Source of the DNA: Arenimonas sp.
GTDB lineage: Bacteria; Pseudomonadota; Gammaproteobacteria; Xanthomonadales; Xanthomonadaceae
Direction of reading: 5' to 3'
Assembly (NCBI GenBank): GCA_026398695.1
Contig: JAPLSJ010000037.1
Span: forward strand, 1 to 32,240
DNA: 32,240 nucleotides
Shown in pieces: positions 15,554 through 23,883 of this stretch. Position 1 is the stretch's first letter. The number at the start of each line of letters is the position of its first letter. The notes below the pieces were generated by a model that saw nothing but the letters and a program-made list of their open reading frames with translations, searched no databases and was not told the DNA's origin. The position numbers and the translations under genes are program-made.

Positions 15554-17377
15554 TTACTCGATGGGTTCGTCCAGCAGCAGCTGGCGCGCGAAGCGCACCG
15601 GCGGCGCGCCGTAGGACAGCATGCGGTCGTTGTAGTCCTTGAGCTTGAACTGATCGCCCCACTTGGCCCGCGCCGCATCGCGCGCGTCGAAGTGTTCCTG
15701 CGCGCCGACGAAATACGTCGCCAGCTGCGTGGAGGACAGCTGCGCGCGGATCCACTTGCCCTCGGCCTCGCTCTGCTGCTGGAAGGTCTGGCGCACCATC
15801 AGGTCCATCGCCTGTTCCTTGGTCCAGTTGTCCACGTGCACGCCCTGGTCGAGGATGGCGTTGGCCACGGCGCGCGCGTAGAACTTCAGCTGCACCATGC
15901 GGAAGCGCGGGTCGTTGTCGAGGTAACCGGCGTCGGCCACCATGCGCTCGGTGTAGACCGCCCAGCCCTCGGCGAACGGTCCCGACCGCAGCACCGCGCG
16001 CAGCGTGGACGGATGCTTGAGCGAGTGCGCGCCCTCCAGGTAATGGCCGGGCATCGCCTCGTGGATGGTCAGCACGTGGATCATGTAGTCGTTGTACTCG
16101 CGCAGGAACGAGTCCACCTTCGCGTCGTCCCAGTCGTCGGGGATCGGCGAGATCGCGTAGTAGGTGTCCAGGCCGCGGTCCAGCGGTCCGGGCGAATCAG
16201 CGTAGGCCACCGAGAATCCGCGCTGGAACTCCGGCATCAGGATGATCTGCACCGGGTCGTCGGGCACCGTCACCAGGTCCTTTTCGCGCACGAAGGCGGT
16301 GGCCACTTCCAGCGTGTGGCGGGCGAACTCGACCACGTCGTCGCGATCCGGCCGGTCGGCGTAGGACAGCTCCAGCGCCGCTTCGATCGCCGCCTGCCGC
16401 TGGGCTTCGTCCGGCTGCTCGGGCGTGGCCGGCGCACCGGGCTTGCCGGCCAGCATGGTGCGGGACACGGCGTACATCTCCTCGCGCACCCGCAGCAGCT
16501 CCGCCTCGGCGCGCTGGCGGATCTCGGTGCGGCCCAGGGACGAGTTCAACGCGAACCGCAGCTGCTGGTCGTACTTCTCGGCGCCAATGCGGAAGTCGCC
16601 GGCGGCCTGCGGGACCAGGGTGTCGTCGAGCCACTGCTGGTGCTCTTGCGCGGCGGCGCGCACGGTGGCGACGGCGGCATCCAGCCTTGCCCGCTCCTCG
16701 CCCTGCAGCTGGCCGGCGTTGGGGACGATGAAGGTATCGAGCAGGCTGGCCAGGCCGCGGTTCTGGCGCGCCACGGTTTCGGCATGGGTCTTGGGAACGC
16801 GGGCCGGATCGAGGTTCTCGCGCGCCTGCGCGAACAGCGCGGGCAGCTTCTCCATGCGCGCCGTGGCCGAACGCAGGCGATCGGGCATCGGTGCGAATTC
16901 GCGCGCCATCAGGCTGTAGATCGCGCCGCCGGCCAGGCCGCTGTAGAGCTGCGGGTCCCAGGCCCAGCGCTGCATCACTTCGGTGTCCCACACCGCGTAT
17001 TCAAGCTGGTTGCGCAGGATGCGCGCGTCCACCTGGTTTTCGCGCGAGAGCTGGCCGGCGTCGATCTTTTCCAGGCTGGCCAGCATGCCGCGGGCCCAGT
17101 CGGTGCCGCGCTGGCGGCCGGCGGCGCTGAGGTCGTCGATCTCGCTGTCGTGCCGATGCTCGCCGATGGCGGTGGCGGCGACCGGCGACAGCGCCAGTCC
17201 CTCGTCCAGGTAGCGGGCCGCCAGGCTGGCGAAGGCGGCATCGGCCTGGGCCGTGGCGGCTTCGCCGGCGGCGGGCGCGCCCGCGCTGGCGTCGGCGGCG
17301 GGCGGCGGCGACGTGGACGGTCCACAGCCGGCGAGCAGGGCCGTGGCGAGCGCGGCGGCAATCAGGGTCTGGCGCAT
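15554..17377 (-). CDS. DUF885-family zinc-peptidase-like lipoprotein
   Basis: 607 residues. A signal sequence ends in the lipobox LLAGC (Cys18), followed by a flexible Ala/Pro-rich linker to about residue 45, so the protein is a periplasm-facing lipoprotein. The DUF885 body is helical and ends in the metallopeptidase-like signature TIHEAMPGHYLEGAH (438-451; H439, E440 and H445 as an HExxxxH zinc site) and FAEGWAVYTE (468-477; E470 the likely third ligand). These are the hallmarks of the family, which is distantly related to M32/M3-like peptidases. The substrate is unknown. The length is typical. The gene is divergent from the acyl-CoA dehydrogenase gene, with about 110 bp between starts. Confidence 0.9.
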   Translation of the reverse strand: MRQTLIAAALATALLAGCGPSTSPPPAADASAGAPAAGEAATAQADAAFASLAARYLDEGLALSPVAATAIGEHRHDSEIDDLSAAGRQRGTDWARGMLASLEKIDAGQLSRENQVDARILRNQLEYAVWDTEVMQRWAWDPQLYSGLAGGAIYSLMAREFAPMPDRLRSATARMEKLPALFAQARENLDPARVPKTHAETVARQNRGLASLLDTFIVPNAGQLQGEERARLDAAVATVRAAAQEHQQWLDDTLVPQAAGDFRIGAEKYDQQLRFALNSSLGRTEIRQRAEAELLRVREEMYAVSRTMLAGKPGAPATPEQPDEAQRQAAIEAALELSYADRPDRDDVVEFARHTLEVATAFVREKDLVTVPDDPVQIILMPEFQRGFSVAYADSPGPLDRGLDTYYAISPIPDDWDDAKVDSFLREYNDYMIHVLTIHEAMPGHYLEGAHSLKHPSTLRAVLRSGPFAEGWAVYTERMVADAGYLDNDPRFRMVQLKFYARAVANAILDQGVHVDNWTKEQAMDLMVRQTFQQQSEAEGKWIRAQLSSTQLATYFVGAQEHFDARDAARAKWGDQFKLKDYNDRMLSYGAPPVRFARQLLLDEPIE

Positions 17378-17406
17378 GGGGGGTCCGGAGCAGTGGAGGT
17401 GGCCTG

Positions 17407-17412
17407 AGCATA
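17407..17412 (-). promoter_or_regulatory. Candidate -10 box (TATGCT) of the DUF885 gene
   Basis: GGCGTTATGCTCAGGCC on the minus strand, 29 nt upstream of the ATG. Confidence 0.3.
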
Positions 17413-17435
17413 ACGCCGCACCCCCTCACGCCCTC

Positions 17436-17451
17436 CATACGCATCGGTATG
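17436..17451. promoter_or_regulatory. Inverted repeat CATAC-N6-GTATG in the divergent DUF885/acyl-CoA dehydrogenase region
   Basis: Perfect 5-bp arms separated by GCATCG. It overlaps the likely -10 region of the acyl-CoA dehydrogenase promoter (TATGTT, 17448-17453). It has the size of a small repressor half-site pair, but no regulator can be named. Confidence 0.35.
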
Positions 17452-17489
17452 TTAACCTTCGGGTCCATTTCCAAGCCGGCCAAGTCCCC

Positions 17490-19271
<1,782 letters not shown>

Positions 19272-19313
19272 GCGCCCACGGCCACGCCACCGACGCCCAG
19301 CGCAAGGAACACC

Positions 19314-19811
19314 ATGAAGATCATCAACACCCTGCTGCTCGCCCTGCTGTTGGCGGGCTCGCACGCCACCCTCGCCAACCCGGGGGACGAACGCGAGGCG
19401 GTGGCGGCCGAGCTGCTCGACTCGCTGGGCATGGATCAGGCGCTCAAGGACGTGACCGGGATGATCCTGGACATGCAGCTTGAGTCGCACCCCGAGCTGG
19501 AACCCTATCGCGGGATCATGAGCGAGTTCTTCGGCCGGCACATGAGCTATGCGGCGCTGCGCGAGGAGCTGGTGGACATCTACGTGGCCGAGTTCACGAT
19601 CGAGGAGCTGCGTGCCGCACGCGATTTCTACGCCTCGCCCGAGGGCAAGCGGTTCGTCTCGCTGCAGTCGCGCCTGATGCAGATGGGCGGCGAACTCGGC
19701 GAACGCCGGGTCAATGAAAACGCGGCCGAGCTGGAGGCCGCCATCACCGCCGAAAAGGCCCGCCTGGCAGCGGCTTCCGGCGACGGCAAGGCCGAATCGA
19801 TCAAGAAGTAG
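19314..19811 (+). CDS. DUF2059 secreted protein
   Basis: 165 residues. An N-terminal signal peptide (MKIINTLLLALLLAGSHATLA, cleavage likely after ATLA) exports it to the periplasm. The rest is helical. The DUF2059 signature is the segment LREELVDIYVAEFTIEELRA (82-101) followed by RDFYASPEGKRFV (102-114). The function of the family is not known. AAGGA lies a few bases before the ATG. A terminator for this gene lies inside the 3' end of the convergent DUF1415 gene. Confidence 0.87.
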   Translation: MKIINTLLLALLLAGSHATLANPGDEREAVAAELLDSLGMDQALKDVTGMILDMQLESHPELEPYRGIMSEFFGRHMSYAALREELVDIYVAEFTIEELRAARDFYASPEGKRFVSLQSRLMQMGGELGERRVNENAAELEAAITAEKARLAAASGDGKAESIKK

Positions 19812-19832
19812 GTCCGGGCCGCGGGCCGCCAA

Positions 19833-20405
19833 TCAGCCGAACAGGGCCCGCCAACCGGCGGGCCCGAGTTTTTCCAGCGTGGCGATATTGGTCTCGAAGA
19901 TCTCCCCCGCCTCGGGGAACGCCGCCACCGCCTTGTCCACGCTTTCCTCGCGCAGCAGGTGCAGCGTGGGGTACGGCGCGCGGTTGCTGAAGTTGCCCAT
20001 GTCGTCGGGATGGCTGTCGGCGAACTGGTACTGCGGGTGGAAGCTGGCCACCTGCAGCACGCCGTCGAGCTCGAGTTCGTCCACGGCCGCGTCGGCGATG
20101 TCCAGGAAGTCGTTGTAGTCCAGGAAATCGGTGAGCACGCGCGGATGCACCAGCAGCGTGGTCTCGATGTCGCCGGGATCGGCCGCGGCCAGCAGCTGCA
20201 GCTCGTGCAGCAGGTCTTCGATCAGCGCCTCTTCGGTCTCGGCGTGGCTCACGACATAGCGGATCTGCCGCTTCACGTGCACGGCCTTGGCGAACGGGCA
20301 CAGGTTCAGGCCGATCACGGCCTTCTCCAGCCAGGCCTGCATGGCGGCCACCACGGTTTCGTCCGAAAGCGGTTCGATGCCGTGCATCGGATCCTGGGTG
20401 TGCAT
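19833..20405 (-). CDS. DUF1415 family protein
   Basis: 190 residues, cytoplasmic, no signal or membrane segment. The family hallmark GLNLCPFAK is at about residues 32-40, followed by YVVSHAETEE and, in the middle, HPRVLTDFLDYNDFLDIAD. The FHPQYQFAD and NRAPYPTLHLLRE segments are also conserved. The function is unknown. Its Shine-Dalgarno (TAGGAGG) overlaps the TAG stop of the upstream Old Yellow Enzyme gene, so the two are translationally linked, 9 bp apart. The last codons carry the hairpin that ends the convergent DUF2059 transcript. Confidence 0.87.
   Translation of the reverse strand: MHTQDPMHGIEPLSDETVVAAMQAWLEKAVIGLNLCPFAKAVHVKRQIRYVVSHAETEEALIEDLLHELQLLAAADPGDIETTLLVHPRVLTDFLDYNDFLDIADAAVDELELDGVLQVASFHPQYQFADSHPDDMGNFSNRAPYPTLHLLREESVDKAVAAFPEAGEIFETNIATLEKLGPAGWRALFG
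19844..19873 (+). terminator. Intrinsic terminator of DUF2059 within DUF1415 coding sequence
   Basis: Perfect 9-bp stem GGGCCCGCC / GGCGGGCCC (19844-19852 with 19857-19865), AACC loop, then GAGTTTTTCC on the plus strand. It starts 33 bp after the DUF2059 stop and lies wholly inside the convergent gene, where it encodes part of the C-terminal GPAGWRAL. Confidence 0.8.
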
Positions 20406-20414
20406 GTTCGCCTC

Positions 20415-21716
20415 CTAGCGCCGCAGTCGCGCGGCCTTGCTCAAATCGTTCCACCAGTAGCGCACGAACGAGCGCAGCATGCCACGGGACAGGTCGGGCG
20501 CGCGGCCGTCGGCCAGGCGGTCCATCTGCTGGTAGTACCAGCCCTGGGCGCCCAGCACGTTCACCATCTTGGGCAACAGCCACGGGCTGGCCGGCGACAG
20601 CAGGCCGCGCGGCCGCAGGTGCAGGCGGCGCTCGAAGGCCGGCAGCTCGTCGATCTCGCGCGCCAGCAGCCGGCGCGCCACGTCCGGATGCGTGCAGAAC
20701 GGCCGGCCAAGGCCGATCATGTCGGTGTCGCCGGTGGCCAGCGCCGCCTCCATGCCGGCGCGCGTGCGGAAACCGCCGGTGACCATCATCGGCATCCTGG
20801 CCACCCTGCGGATCGCGGCGGCGTAGTCGAGGAAGTAGGCCTCGCGCACCTTCGTGCTTTCGCGCACCTGCACCGCGTCGTCGTCGCGGCCACTCATGCC
20901 CAGCAGCCGCGGCTGCTCGTAGTTGCCGCCGGAAACCTCCAGCAGGTCCAGGCCTTCGCCATTGAGCAGCTGCACCACGCCCAGGCAGTCGGCGCTGCTG
21001 AAGCCGCCCTTGCGGAAGTCGTCGGAGTTGAGTTTCACCGACACCGGGAAATCGGCGCCCACGGCCTTGCGCACCGCATGCACCGTTTCCACCAGGAAGC
21101 GCGCGCGGTTTTGCAGCGAGCCGCCCCAGGCGTCGGTGCGGCGGTTGGTGATGGGCGACAGGAAGCTGCTGAGCAGGTAGCCGTGCGCGCCGTGCACCTG
21201 CACGCCGGTGAAGCCGGTCTCGCGCGCGATCACGGCCACGTCGGCGAAGCGCTGCACCAGGGCCAGGATTTCGTCTTCGCGCAGGGCGCGCGGCCGGGCG
21301 TAGTTGCCCATCAGGTCCAGCTGCACTTCCGACGGCCCCACCGGCTGGCGCGTGGCGTAGCGCGGCGACTGCCGGCCGGCGTGCGATATCTGCATCCACA
21401 GCCCGTTGCCACCGACAGTGCCGGCCGCAGCCCAGGCCATGAGCCGCGCGCGGGCCTCGGCGTCCACGCTGGGCGGGTGCGAGGTGTCGATGGCGACGTT
21501 GCCCGGCCGCTCGATCACGTGGCGGTCGATCATCACGTTGCCGGTGATGTGCAGCCCTGCCCCGCCCTCGCTCCAGGCCCGGTAGAGGCGCACGTGACGG
21601 TCGGTGGCGCGCAGCTGGGCGTCGCCCAGGCCCTCGGTCATCGCCGCCTTGCACAGGCGGTTGGGGATGACGGCGCCGCAGGGCAGTCGCAGCGGCTGGG
21701 CCAGGGGGTCGGTCAT
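20415..21716 (-). CDS. NADH:flavin oxidoreductase, Old Yellow Enzyme family
   Basis: 433 residues, a single-domain FMN TIM barrel. Seen: the N-terminal NRLCKAAMTEGLGD stretch (19-32), MQISHAGRQSP (108-118) with the conserved Gln and His, GVQVHGAHGYLLSSFLSP (171-188, with H175 and H178 as the substrate-anchoring pair), NRRTDAWGGSLQNRARF (191-207), and the phosphate-binding VTGGFRTRAGME and IGLGRPF segments. These enzymes reduce activated C=C bonds such as enones using NAD(P)H. The natural substrate is unknown. It is the first gene of an operon with the DUF1415 gene. Divergent from the MAPEG gene, with about 100 bp between starts. Confidence 0.92.
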   Translation of the reverse strand: MTDPLAQPLRLPCGAVIPNRLCKAAMTEGLGDAQLRATDRHVRLYRAWSEGGAGLHITGNVMIDRHVIERPGNVAIDTSHPPSVDAEARARLMAWAAAGTVGGNGLWMQISHAGRQSPRYATRQPVGPSEVQLDLMGNYARPRALREDEILALVQRFADVAVIARETGFTGVQVHGAHGYLLSSFLSPITNRRTDAWGGSLQNRARFLVETVHAVRKAVGADFPVSVKLNSDDFRKGGFSSADCLGVVQLLNGEGLDLLEVSGGNYEQPRLLGMSGRDDDAVQVRESTKVREAYFLDYAAAIRRVARMPMMVTGGFRTRAGMEAALATGDTDMIGLGRPFCTHPDVARRLLAREIDELPAFERRLHLRPRGLLSPASPWLLPKMVNVLGAQGWYYQQMDRLADGRAPDLSRGMLRSFVRYWWNDLSKAARLRR

Positions 21717-21747
21717 CGCAGGGTCCGGTGCCAGGGCAGGACCTCCA

Positions 21748-21753
21748 AGATAA
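21748..21753 (-). promoter_or_regulatory. Candidate -10 box (TTATCT) of the Old Yellow Enzyme/DUF1415 operon
   Basis: CCGTTATCTTGG on the minus strand, 31 nt upstream of the ATG. Confidence 0.3.
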
Positions 21754-21782
21754 CGGATTCACGGCATCGGGCCCGGCCGGGC

Positions 21783-21788
21783 TAAAGT
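21783..21788 (+). promoter_or_regulatory. Candidate -10 box (TAAAGT) of the MAPEG/sulfotransferase operon
   Basis: GGGCTAAAGTGGCGCC fits the local TAnnnT-plus-GCGCC pattern, with a leader of about 20 nt to ATG 21816. Confidence 0.4.
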
Positions 21789-21815
21789 GGCGCCAGTCCA
21801 CCCGCCAGGCCCGCC

Positions 21816-22211
21816 ATGCACCCGCTGATTGCCCTCGTCACCCTGCTCACCATCGTGCTGATGATCGTCACCACCGTCCTGGTCGGCCGCGCGCGCGGCA
21901 AGTACGGCATCCATGCGCCGGCGACCACTGGCCACGAGGGCTTCGAGCGCGCCTTCCGCGTGCAGATGAACACGCAGGAAGGCGCCATCATGTTCCTGCC
22001 GACGCTGTGGATCGCGGCCGGGTTCGGCAACCCGCAATACGCGGCGCTGGCCGGCGCGGTCTGGCTGGTCGGCCGCGTCTGGTATGCCGCGGCCTATTCG
22101 GTGCCTGGCCGCAATCGCGGCCCCGGGTTCGCCATCGGCCTGCTGGCGCTGGCGGCCCTGCTGCTGATGGCTTTCTGGGGCGTCGTCTGGACCCTGGTGC
22201 TCGCAGGCTGA
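21816..22211 (+). CDS. MAPEG-family membrane protein
   Basis: 131 residues with four membrane helices, the size and layout of bacterial MAPEG (microsomal glutathione transferase-like) proteins. The conserved segment between helices 1 and 2, FERAFRVQMNTQEGAIMFLP (46-65), carries the RxxxNxxE pattern linked to glutathione binding in the family, and VGRVWYAAAYSVPGRNRGPG (85-104) the second signature. Likely an inner-membrane glutathione-dependent transferase or peroxidase; the substrate is unknown. The sulfotransferase gene starts 6 bp after its stop, so the two are cotranscribed. No strong Shine-Dalgarno is visible. Confidence 0.86.
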   Translation: MHPLIALVTLLTIVLMIVTTVLVGRARGKYGIHAPATTGHEGFERAFRVQMNTQEGAIMFLPTLWIAAGFGNPQYAALAGAVWLVGRVWYAAAYSVPGRNRGPGFAIGLLALAALLLMAFWGVVWTLVLAG

Positions 22212-22217
22212 GGCGCG

Positions 22218-23819
22218 ATGGATCCAGGAGGGCATCTCCAGGCAGGCGCGGGAATGTCGGGCAACCCACAGGCGCTGTGGCAACAGGGACAGCGCCATGC
22301 CGAGCTCCGGCAATGGGACCAGGCCATCGCCTGCTTCCGCAGCCTGCTCGCGCATGACCGCAGCTTCCTGCCGGCGTGGATGGAGCTGGCCAGGATCCAC
22401 GAGGCGCTGGACCACTATCGCGATGCCTGCCACGCCGTGGTCGAGGCGTCGCGGGTGGAGAACGTGCCGCCCATGGCGGCGCTCGTGGTGGCGCGCGCAT
22501 TGCGCAAGTTCGACGACCTGCCGCGCATGCAGGACTACGTGGACCGGATGCGGCTGCCGGACAAGCTTCCGCCCGAGAAGCTGATCGACCTGGCCTCGTT
22601 CTTCAGCAGCGCGGGCGACCATGCCGGGGCAATGCTTTGCACGCAGCGGGCCCTGGCGATCCGCCAGGACCTGGCCGAAGCCCAGCACATGCTCGGCCTG
22701 CTGCTGATGTTCGAAGGCCGCTCCGACGCATCCGCCGCCGCGCTCGAGCGCGCGCTGGCGCTCAAGCCCGGGTTTGCCAGCGCGCGCTCGCTGCTGTCCC
22801 GGGTGCGCAAGGCCACGCCGGCGCACCACCAGGTGGACGAACTGCGGCGGCGCCTGGCCCAACCCGGCCTGGCCCCGAAGGACGAAGCGCACCTGGCGTT
22901 CGCGCTGCACAACGAGCTGCACGACCTCCAAGAGTTCGACGCCGCCTGGGACGCACTCGCGCGCGGCTCCCGCGCCCGGCAGATCGAACAGCCCTTCGAT
23001 GCGGCGGGCACGCTGGCCGCGATCAAACGGTGGCAGGCCACGTTCGACCGGGATTTCATCCGGGGCGAGGACCTGGCCGACCCCTTGACCCCGATCTTCA
23101 TCATCGGACTGCATCGCACCGGCACCACCCTGCTGGAGCGGATGCTTGGCGGGCACCCGGATGTCGCCGACGCGGGCGAGACCCATGTCTTCACCGCGGC
23201 GCTGTGCCACGCCACCGACCACCTGTGCCGGCAGACGACGGACGAGGTGCTGGCCGCCCGGGCAGCCGATGCCGACTACGCCAGCGTCGGCCGTGGCTTC
23301 CTGGCAACGATGCGGCGACGCAGCGCCGGCAAGCCCTTCCTGACCGAGAAGCAGAACCCGAACTTCATGCTGGCCGGTGCGATCGCCAAGGCGCTGCCGC
23401 ACGCGCGGATCCTGCACATGCGGCGCTCGCCGGTGGACACCTGCTTCTCCAACCTGCGCACGCTGTTCACGAACGAGGCCGCCTATTCGTACGACCAGGT
23501 CCAGATGGCGGATTTCTACCGGACCTACCGCGACATGATGGCGCACTGGCGCGAAGTGATGCCGGACCGGCTGTTCGATATCGACTACGACGACCTGGTC
23601 CGGGAACCCGCGGCCCAGGCGCGAAACATCGCGGCACACTGCGGCTTCGCCTACCGGGAGGAGATGCTGCGGGTGGATCGAAGCTCCGGCGTCGTGGCCA
23701 CCGCCAGCGCCAGCCAGGTGCGCGACGGCATCGTGACCAACCGGGGCGGGCTCTGGCGCCCCTACGAGCGTCATCTCGGCCCGATGCTCGACCGACTCGC
23801 CGCGCACGGAATGATCTGA
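22218..23819 (+). CDS. TPR-containing sulfotransferase (first of two), divergent PAPS loop
   Basis: 533 residues. The N-terminal half (about 15-250) is built of TPR-like helical pairs, for example LWQQGQRHAELRQWDQAIAC and AEAQHMLGLLLMFEGRSDAS. The C-terminal half is a Sulfotransfer_3-type domain. The 5'-phosphosulfate loop is IIGLHRTGTTLLERML (295-310), and the 3'-phosphate site is MRRSPVDTCFSN (401-412, with R402/R403 and S411). Such enzymes move sulfate from PAPS to a hydroxyl of a peptide, sugar or small molecule in the cytoplasm; TPRs usually hold a protein partner or substrate. GLHRTGTT replaces the commoner GMPRSGTT seen in the second sulfotransferase here, and the C-terminal QVRQPIHPRSVGRW-type motif is absent. 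The start is uncertain; ATG 22254 is an alternative. Coupled to the MAPEG gene and convergent with the TonB receptor. Confidence 0.85.
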   Translation: MDPGGHLQAGAGMSGNPQALWQQGQRHAELRQWDQAIACFRSLLAHDRSFLPAWMELARIHEALDHYRDACHAVVEASRVENVPPMAALVVARALRKFDDLPRMQDYVDRMRLPDKLPPEKLIDLASFFSSAGDHAGAMLCTQRALAIRQDLAEAQHMLGLLLMFEGRSDASAAALERALALKPGFASARSLLSRVRKATPAHHQVDELRRRLAQPGLAPKDEAHLAFALHNELHDLQEFDAAWDALARGSRARQIEQPFDAAGTLAAIKRWQATFDRDFIRGEDLADPLTPIFIIGLHRTGTTLLERMLGGHPDVADAGETHVFTAALCHATDHLCRQTTDEVLAARAADADYASVGRGFLATMRRRSAGKPFLTEKQNPNFMLAGAIAKALPHARILHMRRSPVDTCFSNLRTLFTNEAAYSYDQVQMADFYRTYRDMMAHWREVMPDRLFDIDYDDLVREPAAQARNIAAHCGFAYREEMLRVDRSSGVVATASASQVRDGIVTNRGGLWRPYERHLGPMLDRLAAHGMI

Positions 23820-23826
23820 CGCCACC

Positions 23827-23857
23827 AAAAAAAACCGCCCCGGCAAGCGGGGCGGTT
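23827..23857 (-). terminator. Intrinsic terminator of the TonB-dependent receptor gene
   Basis: Perfect 10-bp stem AACCGCCCCG / CGGGGCGGTT (23833-23842 with 23848-23857), five-base loop, then a run of T on the minus strand. It lies directly after the convergent sulfotransferase stop, whose own strand has only a weak T stretch. Confidence 0.88.
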
Positions 23858-23883
23858 CCGTGGGTTTCCCGACCGATCCGGGA

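Noticed and set aside
23820-23883. A hidden precursor-peptide gene between the first sulfotransferase and the receptor
   Set aside because: The gap is filled by the receptor's terminator and is too short. I also found no convincing small ORF with a ribosome site between the receptor and the second sulfotransferase.
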